A stretch of 64,000 nt of DNA from Candidatus Dechloromonas phosphorivorans (GTDB taxonomy: Bacteria; Pseudomonadota; Gammaproteobacteria; Burkholderiales; Rhodocyclaceae). Positions 1-10,960 of this stretch are shown here, one piece after another; position 1 is the stretch's first letter, and every line of letters begins with the position of its first letter. Location: the NCBI GenBank assembly GCA_016709495.1, contig JADJMS010000047.1:1-64000 (forward strand). Direction: 5' to 3'. The notes beneath the pieces are model-generated. The model was not told the DNA's origin. It searched no databases and saw only the letters and a list, made by a program, of their open reading frames with translations. The position numbers and the translations under genes are program-made.

Positions 1-57
1 GCGCAGGCGGTTGGCGCCCATCGCCAGCCAGGCTTCGCCGAGCATTGCCTTCAGCAT
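1..57 (-). CDS. MacB-like ABC transporter permease, N-terminal fragment
   Basis: Only the first 19 codons lie in the window. The peptide begins MLKAMLGEAWLAMGANRLR, the amphipathic start typical of MacB/FtsX-type permeases just before their first membrane helix. Its ATG overlaps the TGA of the upstream ATPase gene (shared bases 51-57), the translational coupling expected for an ATPase/permease pair. It would be the inner-membrane subunit of the MacAB-TolC-type exporter encoded on this strand. The ATPase and permease are separate genes here, unlike fused E. coli MacB. The identification rests mainly on context and on the start motif. Confidence 0.65.
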   Translation of the reverse strand, partial: MLKAMLGEAWLAMGANRLR

Positions 58-760
58 GGCACTTGTTCCGTCAGACGGTCGCCGCTGACCAGCTTATGTC
101 GACAAAGCGCACTTGCCGTTTGGCATGCGCTGCGATATCCGGCTCGTGCGTGACCAGTACGATGGTGATGCCTTCCGCGTTCAGATCACCGAACAGGCGC
201 ATGGATTTCTTCGCTGGTCTGGCTGTCGAGGTTGCTGGTTTTGCCTGGTCGGCAAGAATCACCAGCTGTGCGGCTTGTTTGACCAGCGCCCGGGCACTGC
301 CACGTTGTTGCTGACCGCCTGAAATCCGGCTCCGGTAACGATTCGGCGTATTTGAGCAGACCCACTTTGTCTAGCTGTTCGCGCAGCCTGCCGGCGCTGT
401 TCCTTGTTGATGCCGGCATAGACCAGCGGCAGCGCGACGTTGTCCTGCAAGCTCATGCGCGGCAGCAGATTGAAGCCCTGAAATACAAAACCAAGGGTGC
501 GATTGCGCAGCTTGGCCAAGGCATCGGTTGCCATGTGCGCAACATTCTCACCAGTCAGAAAATAGTCGCCCATGGTCGGCGTATCGAGGCAGCCGAGCAG
601 GTTCATGAAGGTCGATTTGCCGGAACCGGACGGCCCCATGATGCAGCGATACCTGGCCGGGCTGAATCGTCAGATCGACCCCTGCGCAAAGCGGAAAAAG
701 TCCGGCCGCCGTTGCGTAGGATTTACCCAGCCCGACAACTCGGATGACCGCCTCTGCCAT
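51..760 (-). pseudogene. MacB-type ABC transporter ATP-binding protein, frameshifted
   Basis: This is the ATPase of a MacAB/LolCDE-type exporter. The sequence shows an N-terminal ALxxVGLGKSY-like strand, the Walker A box GPSGSGKST (about 615-640), a Q-loop region [15 protein letters not shown], and a C-terminal VTHEPDIAAHAKR switch region (about 100-150). These pieces lie in three different frames, so at least three indels interrupt the gene. The signature (LSGGQ) and Walker B region around 270-340 is scrambled by the shifts: GGQQ can be read in one frame and LADQ in another. The last codons read DRLTEQVPC and overlap the permease ATG. The gene starts with ATG at 760, 10 bases after macA. Confidence 0.75.
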
Positions 761-770
761 CAGAACATTC

Positions 771-1993
771 TCATGCCGACGCTGGAGGGCTTTTGTTGCC
801 GGCGGTATTTTCGCCAGTAATCAGTCGATCACCTTCCTTCAGTTCGTTATCGACCAACTCCGGTATTACGATTATCCGTAATGCCGATCTGCACGCTGGG
901 ATCGCTTCTGATTTCGTCACCGGCCAGTACATAAATCCACCCGCTCTGGCTATCGCGCTTCTTGCCCGGCTTGCCGGCTTCGTTCCAGGGCCACCACCTG
1001 CCCCAGGCGAATCCTGTTGCGGTTTGACGCTGGTTTGAATCATTTTCTTTGGCCTTTCACCGGCATCCGCCGGCTTTGTATCAACGCCGCATTGCAGCAA
1101 CAACACATCCTGACGTTTGGAAACACCAATACTGACGTAAGCCGTCATGCCGGGCAGCAGCGTCCCGATCCTTGTTGGCCACAATTGACCCGGACGTTAT
1201 AGGTCGTTTCACGTTTTGCTGGTTGGTCGGATTCAAACGAATCTGCTGCACCTCGCCGTTAAAGCCGCGATTTGAAAGGCATCGACCGTAAAGCGCGCCT
1301 TTGCCCCTCGCGCAATTGTTGATGTCAGCTTCGGCAAAGCTGGTGTCGATGCGCATTTCAGACAAATCCTGGCGATCTTGATCAGCACCGGCGTCTGAAA
1401 AACCCGCCGCAACGGTTTGACGGAGATCGACTCACGCGAATTGACCACGACTCCGGAAACAGGCGAACGAATCGTCGTGTTACCAGATTGACCCGATCTT
1501 TTCCAACGAGGCCCGTGCCAGTGCCAGTTGGGCGGTGGCTGACTTCATCGCCTGCCGCGAGGTTTCCTACTCCCGCTTTGAGACATATTCCCGTGCGAAC
1601 AGGACCTCATGCGCGCCCGCTGGTCCGTGCCAACTCCAGCGGTTGATGCGTTGGCAACGCTCGCCCTTACAGTCTGTTTGACCTGCGCCGTGAGCAGCGC
1701 CGCATCGAGCTCCAGCAAGGCCTGGCCGGCTTCCACCTTTGTCGTTGAAATCAACATAAGCTTTTGACCTGTACCGAAACCCAGGTACCGACACTGACCA
1801 GCACCACTGATTCAACGTGCCGTTGGTCGAAACAGTTTGCGTCACCTCGCCTTTCCAGCGTCACCAGTTCGTAACGCCGTTCGCGCCCGCGCGGCGCGCT
1901 GGTTGAGTAACAAATGCCGCCACCGATCAGGCCGGCAATGACCGTGACGCCAAGAATGATTTTGCTAACAGGTTTGGTGGTTTTCCTTTGCAC
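771..1993 (-). pseudogene. MacA-like periplasmic adaptor (membrane fusion protein), frameshifted
   Basis: This is the periplasmic adaptor that would link the MacB-type ATPase/permease to the TolC-like channel. The likely start is GTG at 1993, followed by the membrane anchor SKIILGVTVIAGLIGGG. Fragments of the hairpin and barrel domains remain (VEAGQALLELDAALLTAQVKQ around 1700-1745; IGTLLPGMTAYVSIGV around 1110-1175). The C-terminus ELVDNELKEGDRLITGEN is typical of the MFP family and ends at 771. At least five frame changes break the gene. It lies between the tolC-like gene, which it appears to overlap, and the ATPase. Confidence 0.75.
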
Positions 1994-3368
1994 TGCCGGT
2001 TGCAGCAGCGCGTAATCCAGCGCACCGACCGTCTGGGCCAGCGTTGCGCGATAAACATGCCAGTCGAGGCCGGCCTGAATGCGTTGCAGGCGAGCATTGG
2101 CGAGTGCAGTTTGGGCGGTCAGCAAATCCAGCACCGTCCCGACGCCGGCCTTGTAACGACCCAGCGCAACGCGCTCCGACTGCTCGGCGCTGGCAACCAG
2201 ATCGCTGTCGCTTTCAGGCTTTGCGAGGTTGTGTTGAGATTTTGATAGGCCTTCCAGACATCCAGCGCGACCTGATTGCGCAGGCGGTCACGTTGCGCCG
2301 CCCGACATCAACCTGAGCTTCTGCCGAACGTACGCGATAGTCGTTTGAAACCGAGAAAATCGGCACGCTGGAGTGCCAGGCCAATCGACCCGCCGTTCGT
2401 CACGTTGGAAACATCCCGCCAGGTGGGCCCGAGACAAACTCACCGTTGGCCGACCCTGCGCCCGCGCCAACGAAAACGACGACTGGCTTCAGCAGCCTTC
2501 AGTTGTGCCCCGGCTGAATTGAGATCAGGACGACGATTGCGCGCTTCTTCGATCAGGTATCGACATCGCTCTGGAAAGCATTTTCCGAAAGCGCGCGGGA
2601 TTTCGTCGAGAACAATTTCTTTTGCTGGGCATCAAAGCCCATGACAACAGTGCCACACCCAACCCATTGCGCGCCCCACCTTCGGCCTTGACGCGATTGA
2701 GCGTGGCTTCTGACAAGGCAGGTTTGCGCCAGCAGGCGACCACCGGCGCCGGGCACCCACCTTGTAAGCGGCTTGCGCAGCAGCAAAACCTTCACGCGCC
2801 GCCCGCTCGGCCTTCGGTCACTGACACCACCGCCGCCCGCGTTGCCTGCGTGCCGTGCAGTAAGCCTGCAAGGCCGATAAAACAGGCTTTGCACCGTCGC
2901 ATTCTGCGTTGCGGCCGCGCTCCAACAGTTGCCGGGCATTTTCAATATTGGCGGAACGCTGGGTGAAATCAAAAACCAGCCATGACAAGGTCAGAGTCCG
3001 CAACTGTTCTGATTGAAATTTCGTGATCCGTCAAAATTCCGCCCGGCTGAAACCCTGGTATCCAGATCGGGCAGCCAGGTTGCTTGCGCAATGCCAACCA
3101 GCGCCGTTCGAGCCTGCGTGCCGTCGCCCAGACTTCGCGTTTGCGGATTATTGCAAAGGGCGAGGTCGACCGTATCAATCGCGGTTAATACGGAGGCGGG
3201 CAGTGTGTTGGCACAGGGCGCATCGCCCACCCGCGCCGACAGTTGCGGCGAAGGCTTGAGCGGCGCCATACCGGTTGTATCAAAAGGGTCAGCCAATCCA
3301 GCCGCCCAAACAGGGCTGGCGAGACATAGAAGATGCCAAAAGAAAGCGATGTGCAACATTTTTTGCAT
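1965..3368 (-). pseudogene. TolC-family outer membrane efflux protein, frameshifted
   Basis: This is the outer-membrane channel of the efflux system and the first gene of the operon. The ATG at 3368 gives a signal peptide (MLHIAFFWHLLCLASPVWA). It is followed by the TolC-typical opening LCNNPQTR...ARTALVGIAQATWLPDLDTRVSAG, and later WLVFDFTQRSANIENARQLLE (about 2900-2990) and LDLLTAQTALANARLQRIQAGLDW near the end in consecutive frames. There are five or more indels. The 3' end is uncertain because the last readable frame runs directly into macA; the alternative frame stops at 1965. Confidence 0.75.
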
Positions 3369-3467
3369 GGTCGCGAGTTTAACTTCTCTGACCAATCACC
3401 GGTTGTTGGCAGTTGTTACAAGCTGTTTTCGCGTTGACCATGTGCTGGATTGCCCGTTGTCAGCGCA

Positions 3468-4588
3468 TCAGACGCCCGCTGTTCTGACAATCGTTACTCA
3501 ACGAAATGCGAACCGAGGTGACTTCTCTTCCCGCATAATCGACCGAGAAACCCTCCGAAATCCAAGGCACGCATACCGGCCTGAGCTGCCCGAAGTCCGC
3601 GACTGGGTTTCAGTCCACCCGGTTCAGTGCCTCGACCATTACCTTCGCTGCTGATAGCCCTCAGAAAGTGTAGGTTGCCCCTGGATTTGGGACGAAACTC
3701 CTTGGGCAAAGCATTGAACTCCTGACCACCGGCAATGTGCCGGTCCCACGGGTAGGGTACGACTTGTGAAATGGTTATCCCTGAATACGTCGTTGCCCAG
3801 TTCCGACTGCAAAGCCTTGTAACCAACCACGGAAAGCGCAAAATCTGAGGGATCTGGTCAGCCTGTTTCATTTGCTTGACGAAGGCGGCACGGGCTTGTA
3901 GGTACTGATCATTACTACGGCTCTGTGGATTCGCCGCAGAAATAACCTTGACCGCCTCTCTCACTCATCGTTTTTTGTCTTGTCATAGACACCGCTGCGC
4001 CCTGTACTTCAATTTACGTTTCTGAGCAGACCTTCTCGACCTCCCACTCAAACCGGCCTGACCAAAGGCATCATCCTGATAAAAACGCCAATCCGTAAAA
4101 TCCCGAGCGTCGTCAGTTGCTTCGATAATTTTCTGTCTCATCCCCGTAACTGGCGCGCAACCAGAAGTATTTGGCGAGTTTTTGCGCGCAATTCATCGAA
4201 CCGGAATACGGGGCAAGCGATGGAATATTGCGTTCATTGACCAACTCCATCAAAGCCGAGTAATTGGCGCTTCCAAACATGCCAAAAAAGGCAAGAACCC
4301 CTTCTTTTTCAATTAGCTGCCGACCATTGGCCATGGTTTTTTCGACCACATAGCCATCATCGAGTGTCACCAGCTCAATGCTTCGACCATGAACCCCTCC
4401 TTTGCTGTTAATCCAACTGAAATAGGCCAGGGCGCAATCCCGGTAATCACTACCCAACTCCTGTCAGGACCGGACAAGGCAATGACTGACCAAGTTTGAT
4501 CGTGAATTAGACTATGGCGGCGAAACTGCAGCCAGCAGCGAGATGCAGACAAGAACACGGCACATAGCCTGTGCCAATGGGTTTTCAT
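3468..4588 (-). pseudogene. ABC-type branched-chain amino acid-like substrate-binding protein, frameshifted
   Basis: This is a periplasmic binding protein of the LivJ/Peripla_BP_6 class. The ATG at 4588 opens a signal-like peptide (MKTHWHRLCAVFLSAS). It is followed by the family pattern YFSWINSKGGVHGRSIELV...DDGY, then LIEKEGVLAFFGMFGSANYSALMEL and IPSLAPYSGS (about 4180-4450). The C-terminal pieces LDFGGF and FVE..TIVRTAGV stop at 3468. At least five indels disrupt it. No permease or ATPase genes accompany it. Such orphan binding proteins often sit beside sensor proteins in this group, but none is adjacent here. Confidence 0.7.
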
Positions 4589-4787
4589 AGTCAAATTCCC
4601 TTGAAAAGTAGGCGTTGGCTTCTTGCGAGCAGGTATTTGAGCGCGGCAGAAGAAAGGCGACTCTAGCAGCACAAACTCTGCAGATTGTCCGCCAAATGAC
4701 ATTTCTGCAAACTCCAGACATTTACTGCGTTTTGCAAATTCGCCCTGACCACGGCGAAGCTCGGTTTGCCTGAAGTGCACTGAGTGA

Positions 4788-5531
4788 ATGTATCCTGTCG
4801 CACCAGCGAAGCTTAAGGAATATCCGTTGTCGCCGAATTTTCAGAGCGGGGCCCGCGAAGGCTTCGCCGCCTTTCTACCCCTTTCAGTCGGTCTGCGCCT
4901 CCGCGCTGGTCAGGTGCGCTATGGCGATGACCAGCGCCGGTTTTCACCCCTCTTCAGGTGGGCGATGGGCATGAACATCATCGTCTTCGCCGGCACCGCC
5001 CAGCTCGGCACCTTGCCGCTGATCGCCGCCGACGCACCGGTCTGGCTGATTATCACCACCGCGCTCGCCCTCAACCTGCGCTTCGTCATTTTCAGCGCCG
5101 CCATCGCCCCCGGCTTTCGCGGGGTTGGTGCACCGGGCCGCTGGCTGGCCGGGCATGTGCTGACCGATGGCGTCTTCGCCGTCTGCCTCGATAAGCTGTT
5201 GCACGTGAAGATCCCGCCTTTCGTCCGGCTACCTCGCCCCGGCGCTGTGGCCCGGCTTTGTGGGCAAGTCTTTGCACTGACCGGCATTTACGCGGCTGGC
5301 TTCATACCCAAAACCTGGTCGCTTGAATTCATGGCGACCATCGCCCTGACCACACCGTGAATGCCAAAAGCCAAGGTCCGCCCGATGCTGATTGCCGCTC
5401 TGGTCGGCGGTGCCAGCGCCACCCTACTGCGCAATATGCCGCTGCGCCTGGGTGTCGTGATTGGCATCTGCGCCGGCATTGCAGCCGGATTTGCTGCCGA
5501 ACATTTTGAAGAAAAGGTGAGCAAGCCATGA
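4788..5531 (+). pseudogene. azlC: AzlC family branched-chain amino acid exporter subunit, frameshifted
   Basis: This is the large subunit of an AzlCD-type amino acid exporter in the inner membrane. Recognisable pieces are GAREGFAAFLPLSVG at the start, MNIIVFAGTAQLGTLPLIA, the long helix WLIITTALALNLRFVIFSAA, and after a shift LTDGVFAVCLDK. The end reads ALVGGASATLLRNMPLRLGV then EEKVSKP and stops at 5531. At least three indels occur (about 4900, 5215 and 5355). The stop overlaps the azlD ATG (ATGA), as is normal for this pair. The start could be ATG 4788 or TTG 4827. Confidence 0.75.
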
Positions 5532-5883
5532 ACTACGACGCCTCGTTGTGGCTGATCTTCATCCTGATCGGTCTCGCCACCACCCTGCCGCGCGCCAGCT
5601 TCATCGTCCTTGGCAACTGCGTCGTCCTGCCTTCCGTGCTGCAGCGCCTGTGTTACGCGCCGGTGGCGGCACTGGCAGCAATCGCAGTGCCGATGTACCT
5701 GCTGTTGGTGGCACGCTGGAAGTCTTCAACCCCAAACTGGCGGCAGCAATTGTTGCGGTGGCCGCGGCCAGCCTGTCGCGCAATCCGTGGCTACCGTTCA
5801 TCGGTGGCATGGCTGCGCCACCGAAAGAGTACGCCATTTGGTCGGCTAAAAATCAGCCTAAAACACCGTTGACTGCGCCTTAA
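5528..5883 (+). pseudogene. azlD: AzlD family branched-chain amino acid exporter subunit, frameshifted
   Basis: This is the small membrane subunit that pairs with AzlC. It starts at the ATG overlapping the azlC stop and reads LWLIFILIGLATTLPRASFI, then VAALAAIAVPM. After an indel near 5700 it continues as EVFNPKLAAAIVAVAAASL and NPWLPFIGGMA, the usual AzlD ending. The extent (about 110 codons) matches the family. The last twenty codons before 5883 look unrelated to AzlD, so a second indel near 5820 is likely and the true stop is uncertain. Confidence 0.72.
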
Positions 5884-5940
5884 AAGAAGTCCCCTTTAGG
5901 GATAACAGCTCTGCTGCATTGCGGTAAAATCGCGCCCACT

Positions 5941-6983
5941 ATGCTCTATCCCCTCATTCGCAAGTTCTTTTTCTCCCTCGACGCTGAAACGGCACACGGC
6001 ATCGGCATGAATGGTGTCGATCTGCTCAACGCCAGCGGGCTGGCTGGTTGTCTGGCCAAGCCGGTGGCTGCCTGCCCGGTGGAAGTCATGGGCCTCAAGT
6101 TCCCCAACCCGGTTGGCCTCGCCGCCGGGCTGGACAAGAACGGTGACCATATCGACGGCCTCTCGCGCCTCGGTTTCGGCTTCATCGAAATCGGCACGAT
6201 CACGCCGCGTCCGCAGGACGGCAACCCCAAGCCGCGCCTCTTCCGCATCCCGGAAGCGCAAGGCATCATCAACCGCATGGGTTTCAACAATGCCGGCGTC
6301 GACAAGTTGCTGGAAAACGTACGCGCCGCGCAGTTCCCGAAAAAGGGCGGCATTCTCGGCATCAATATCGGCAAGAACGCGACGACACCGATCGAACACG
6401 CGGCTGACGATTACCTGATCTGTCTGAACAAGAGCCAAACGACGCCAGCTATATCGCCGTCAATATTTCCTCCCCGAACACCAAGAATCTGCGTGAATTG
6501 CAGAAGGATGACGCGCTCGACGATCTCCTCTCGCAATTAAAAAACCGTCAGGAGCAACTGGCTGAAAAACATGGCCGTTATGTGCCGATGGCTTTGAAAA
6601 TCGCCCCCGATCTCGACGACGAACAAATCCAGGGTATTGCCGATGCCGTGCGCCGGCACCGGATGGATGGCGTGATCGCCACCAACACCACCCTGTCACG
6701 CACTGAAGTCGCCGGCCTGCCCAACGCCGATGAAACCGGTGGCCTGTCTGGTGCACCGGTTTTCCGGCGCTCGACCGATGTCCTGAAAAAGCTGGCAGTG
6801 GCGCTGGCTGGTGAGCTGCCGATCATTGGTGTGGGCGGCATCATGGGTGGCGAAGATGCGGCCGAGAAGATCCGGGCCGGCGCCAGTCTGGTGCAGTTTT
6901 ACAGCGGCTTCATCTATCGCGGCCCTGATCTGGTCAGCGAAGTGGCTGATACGCTGGCTAAAATGATGATGAAGAAAGCCTAA
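5941..6983 (+). CDS. pyrD: dihydroorotate dehydrogenase (quinone), class 2, one frameshift
   Basis: This enzyme oxidises dihydroorotate to orotate in pyrimidine synthesis, passing electrons through FMN to the membrane quinone pool. The N-terminus [20 protein letters not shown] is the class 2 membrane-associated helix. It is followed by [29 protein letters not shown], and after the shift [27 protein letters not shown] and IGVGGI. A single-base loss near 6430 (apparently AAAA read as AAA just before the codons for NDASY) splits the reading frame. Both halves are otherwise complete and collinear, so I treat it as one functional gene of about 347 codons. Confidence 0.93.
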
Positions 6984-7055
6984 GGCCCTTGTTGCAGCAC
7001 GGTTGTTTGATTTTGTTCAAAGCCCGATAATAAGCACCTAAACCATCCCCAATTC

Positions 7056-7640
7056 ATGAGCCACTACCTATTCATCCTCGTCGGCGCTGTGCTGGTCAAC
7101 AACGTCGTTCTGGTGAAAATTCTCGGTCTTTGTCCCTTCATGGGCGTTTCCAAAAAACTGGAAACTGCTTATGGCATGGGCGCCGCCACGACTTTCGTGC
7201 TGACCATGGCAACCGGGGCGAGCTACATCATCGACCATTTCCTGCTCATCCCCTTCGGGCTGGAATATCTGCGCACCCTCTCCTTCATCGTCACCATTGC
7301 TGCCATCGTGCAATTGACCGAAATGGTGATTGCCAAAACCTCGCCGTCCCTGCAGCAGACGCTGGGCATTTATCTGCCGCTGATCACCACCAACTGCGCG
7401 GTGCTGGGTGTGCCGCTGCTCAATATTTCAAACGGCTATAACTTCGTTGATTCCCTGCTTTTCGGGGCCGGCAGTGCCTTCGGTTTCTCGCTGGTACTGA
7501 TTCTTTTTGCCGGTATGCGCGAACGCATCGAGGGAGCGGACGTACCTATTTATTTCCGTGGCGTCGCCATTGCCATGGTCACTGCCGGCTTGATGGCATT
7601 GGCCTTCATGGGCTTTGCCGGTTTGGACAAGTACCAGTAA
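7056..7640 (+). CDS. rnfA: Rnf electron transport complex subunit A
   Basis: This is an integral membrane subunit of the Rnf complex, which couples ferredoxin:NAD+ electron transfer to ion transport. The 194-residue protein has the expected length and about six membrane helices. It carries the family pattern [25 protein letters not shown] near the N-terminus and [14 protein letters not shown] in the middle, with Cys residues that can bind the membrane-embedded iron-sulfur centre shared with RnfE. The reading frame is intact. Its TAA shares its final base with the ATG of rnfB (TAATG). Confidence 0.97.
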   Translation: MSHYLFILVGAVLVNNVVLVKILGLCPFMGVSKKLETAYGMGAATTFVLTMATGASYIIDHFLLIPFGLEYLRTLSFIVTIAAIVQLTEMVIAKTSPSLQQTLGIYLPLITTNCAVLGVPLLNISNGYNFVDSLLFGAGSAFGFSLVLILFAGMRERIEGADVPIYFRGVAIAMVTAGLMALAFMGFAGLDKYQ

Positions 7641-8202
7641 TGGACATACTGCTCGCCATTGCCATCATGGCCCTCGGGGCCGTCGTACTGGGTGCTGCAC
7701 TCGGCTTTGCTTCGATCAAGTTCAAGGTCGAGGGTGACCCGCTGGTCGAAAAAATCAACAGCATCATGCCGCAGACCCAGTGTGGCCAGTGCGGTTTTCC
7801 CGGCTGCAAACCTTATTCTGAGGCGATTGCCAAGGGCGAAGTCGACATCAACCTGTGTGCCGGGGCGGCATGGAAGGCGTCCAGCGCCTGGCCGACCTGC
7901 TTGGCCGCGAAGTCAAACCGCTGGAACAGGAAGAGCGCCCCAAGCAAATCGCCATCATCGACGAAAACACTTGCATCGGCTGCACGCTGTGCATACAAGC
8001 CTGCCCGGTTGATGCCATCGTCGGCGCCGCCAAGCAGATGCACACCATCATCACCCCGCTGTGCACTGGCTGCGAACTCTGCCTGCCGCCTTGTCCGGTT
8101 GAATGTATCCGCATGGAAGCAATCACTGAAAACCTGGACAACTGGAAATGGAAATTCCCGGTTGTTGAAATCAAGGCTGCCCCGATGCAGAAAGCTGCCT
8201 GA
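7640..8202 (+). CDS. rnfB: Rnf complex iron-sulfur subunit B, one frameshift
   Basis: This is the iron-sulfur subunit of Rnf. It has an N-terminal membrane anchor ([20 protein letters not shown]) and the Fe-S domain motif [16 protein letters not shown] with a later C. Two 4Fe-4S ferredoxin motifs follow, [16 protein letters not shown] and [16 protein letters not shown]. The frame changes near 7862, where a G run appears one base short (the codons for [15 protein letters not shown] follow in the next frame). Both parts are collinear and the total of about 187 codons is normal. The TGA overlaps the rnfC ATG. Confidence 0.94.
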
Positions 8203-9944
8203 TGTTGATGAATTTGTTCAAGTTCAAGGGTGGCGTCAAACCGCCGACCAACAAGACGCAATCCCTGGGTTTGCCGATTGCCCAGGCCCCACTGCCAACC
8301 CGCCTTGTAGTGCCCTTGCATCAGAGTATAGGCGGACTGCCGCGCCCGGTGGTTAAAGCTGGTGACAAGGTACTCAAGGGCCAGTTGATCGGCCAGGCCG
8401 ATGGCTGGATTTCTGCCGCCGTGCATGCACCCACCTCGGGGACGGTGCTCGAAGTCGCCCCTCCATGTACAGCCCCACCCGTCGGGTCTTGATGCCCTGT
8501 GCGTGGTGATTGAACCTGACGGCAGCGACGAATGGATAGAGCGCACGATACTGGACTACAAGGCAATGACCCCGGAACAGGTGCGCGAGCATCTGCAGCA
8601 GTCCGGCGTTGTGGGTCTTGGCGGCGCCGTTTTTCCGACGCACGGCAAGTTGACCGCATCAAAGACAGTGCCGATGGAAGAAATGGTGATCAACGGCGCC
8701 GAGTGCGAGCCGTTCATCACTTGCGACGACCTGCTGATGCGCGAACGCGCCGAGGAAATCGTGCGCGGCATCGGTATTTTCCGCGACCTGCTGCAGCCGA
8801 AAAAGGTGCTGATCGGCATCGAGGACAACAAGCCGGAAGCCGCTGCCGCGATGCGCGCCGCCGTCAGCGTCCTGAACGAGAATTTTGTGGTTGTCCCGGT
8901 GCCTACCCTGTATCCGGCGGGCGGCGCCAAACAATTGATCCGCGTGTTGACTGGCAAGGAAGTTCCGGCCAGCAAACGCTCGACCGATCTCGGTGTGCAA
9001 TGTTTCAACGTCGCTACCGCCTACACCGCCTGGCGCGCCATCGCCCACGGCGAGCCGGTAGTTTCCCGGCTGGTTACGGTCAGCGGCAATGTCCATAATC
9101 CGCGCAATTACGAAGTGCTGATCGGCACGCCGATGGATGAGTTGCTAAAACTCGCCACCCCGCACCCGGACACCGATGGAATCGTCATGGGCGGACCGAT
9201 GATGGGTTTTCTGGTACCAAACAGCCAGGTGCCTGTGGTCAAGGCGACAAACTGCCTGATCGCCCATTCACCACGTCTGTTCCCGCCGCCGCCGCCGGAA
9301 ATGCCCTGCATCCGTTGCGGCTCCTGCGCTCAGGCTTGTCCGCACGAATTGCAGCCGTTCGAAATGTACTGGTTTTCGCGCGCCAAAAACTTTGGCAAGA
9401 CGCAGGAATATCACATTTTTGATTGCATTGAATGCGGTTGCTGTTCATTCGTCTGCCCGTCACGCATCCCGCTGGTCCAGTATTTCCGCTTTGCCAAGAG
9501 CGAAATCTGGGCGCGCGAACGCGAAAAGAACGCAGCGGATGGGGCCAAGGAACGCTTCGAGTTCAAGCAATTGCGCGACGAGCGTGAAAAGGCTGAAAAA
9601 GCTGAGAAATTAGCCAAAGGCTGCTGCGGCCCAAGCGGCAAAAAGGCTGCTGCAGCGGCAGCGGCTGCCGAATCGACGCCAACGGATGCAACCCCGGCCG
9701 AATCTACGAACACCACGGCCAACTCTGAAGCAACGCAACCTGTTGCGGTCGACGCCGAAAAAGACGCAAAAAAAGCCACCATCTTGGCCGCTATGGAACG
9801 CGCCAAAGCCCAGCGTGAGGCTGCCCAGATCAAAAACACCGAAAACCTGAATGCCCAGCAGCAGCGCGACATCGCCGAAATCGAAGCGCGCCGCGAAGTC
9901 ATTCAACCTGCAGCCCCCCCGCGGTCGACGAGAATAAAGCGTGA
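8202..9944 (+). CDS. rnfC: Rnf complex NADH-binding subunit C, two frameshifts
   Basis: This is the peripheral subunit that binds FMN/NADH. It begins [15 protein letters not shown]. The frame shifts near 8460 (one extra base) and continues with the flavin/NADH region ([30 protein letters not shown]) and an SLBB-like segment. Two ferredoxin motifs follow: [15 protein letters not shown] and [16 protein letters not shown]. The last 140 residues are an Ala/Glu/Lys-rich tail typical of proteobacterial RnfC. A C run at 9914-9920 appears one base short. With one C added the gene ends VDENKA and stops at 9944, overlapping the rnfD GTG; as written the frame reads on through rnfD. One USS-like repeat lies inside the tail at 9742. 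Confidence 0.93.
9742..9774 (+). repeat. USS-like element 1 (core GTTGCGGTCGAC)
   Basis: Exact core at 9742-9753, followed by AAAAA at 9758 and AAAAAAA at 9768, so two A tracts about ten bases apart. It lies within the rnfC coding tail (residues [12 protein letters not shown]). Confidence 0.75.
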
Positions 9945-10960
9945 GTTTCACCACATCCCCCTACCTGCTCAAGGACACCAGCGTCAGCCAGGTGATGACT
10001 CAGGTCTGCATCGCCCTGATTCCCGGCATTGTTGCCTATGTCTGGCTGATCGGCCCCGCCATACTGGCGCAACTGGTCATTGCCACCTTGGCCGCGCTGC
10101 TTGCCGAAGCAGTCATGTTGCGCATTCAACGCAAACCACTGGCCATCTTTCTGTCCGACGGCTCGGCTATCGTCACCGCCTGGCTGATTGCCCTCACCTT
10201 CCCGCCGCTTGCCCCGTGGTGGCTGGTATTTACCGGCACGGTTTTCGCCATCGTCATTGCCAAACACCTTTATGGCGGTCTCGGTCAAAACCCGTTCAAC
10301 CCGGCGATGGTTGCCTTTGCCGTGTGCATCGTTTCCTTTCCGGCGCTCATGTCGCAATGGCCCAGCGTCGGCCTGCAAATGCCGCTGGTCGAACAGATCA
10401 ATATCATTCTTGGCCTCGCCCCCCGCGTTGATGCTCTTTCTGGGGCAACCCCGCTTGATGCACTGAAAACCGCGCTGAAACTCGGCGATGGCAGTGTAGA
10501 TGTCGCTCACCTGCTAGCCAATCAGGATGTTTTCGGCAACTTCGCCGGGCGTGGCTGGGAATGGGTTGCCGGCGGCTATCTGATCGGCGGGCTTTATCTC
10601 TGGGAACGCAAGCTGATTACCTGGCATGTGCCGACTGCCTTTCTCGCCTCAATGACACTGATTGGCGGCGCACTCTGGCTTTACAGCCCGACCCAGTTTG
10701 CCAATCCACTCTTTCACCTGCTCTCCGGCGGGGCCATGATCGGGGCATTTTTTATTGCCACAGACCCGGTTTCCGGTTGTACCACGCCGCGCGGCAAACT
10801 GATTTTTGGTGCCGGCGCCGGCTTGCTGGCCTACATCATTCGCGTTTTTGGCGGCTATCCGGATGGCGTTGCTTTCGCTGTCCTGCTGATGAATCTCTGC
10901 GTCCCGGTCATTGATCTGCTGACCCAGCCAGCGATTTTCGGCATGAAGGATAAATCATGA
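9941..10960 (+). CDS. rnfD: Rnf complex subunit D
   Basis: This membrane subunit carries covalently bound FMN. The 339-residue frame is intact, with a GTG start overlapping the rnfC TGA. It opens [18 protein letters not shown], has multiple membrane helices, the conserved GGLGQNPFNPAMVA segment and GATDP-like FFIATDPVSGCTT. The motif DALSGATPLDALK contains the threonine to which FMN is attached through a phosphoester bond in studied RnfD/NqrB proteins. The stop overlaps the rnfG ATG. The length is normal. Confidence 0.96.
   Translation: MSFTTSPYLLKDTSVSQVMTQVCIALIPGIVAYVWLIGPAILAQLVIATLAALLAEAVMLRIQRKPLAIFLSDGSAIVTAWLIALTFPPLAPWWLVFTGTVFAIVIAKHLYGGLGQNPFNPAMVAFAVCIVSFPALMSQWPSVGLQMPLVEQINIILGLAPRVDALSGATPLDALKTALKLGDGSVDVAHLLANQDVFGNFAGRGWEWVAGGYLIGGLYLWERKLITWHVPTAFLASMTLIGGALWLYSPTQFANPLFHLLSGGAMIGAFFIATDPVSGCTTPRGKLIFGAGAGLLAYIIRVFGGYPDGVAFAVLLMNLCVPVIDLLTQPAIFGMKDKS

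Noticed and set aside
8649..8660. GTTGACCGCATC, one mismatch from the USS-like core
   Set aside because: The first A/T tract is missing and it lies in rnfC codons; it is probably a chance match. The similar GATACGGTCGAC on the minus strand near 3170 was set aside for the same reason.
8401..10431. A 676-codon frame joining RnfC to the RnfD region
   Set aside because: It arises from one missing C in the run at 9914-9920. With it restored, rnfC stops at 9944 and the overlapping rnfD frame (from GTG 9941) is complete, so this is not a fusion.
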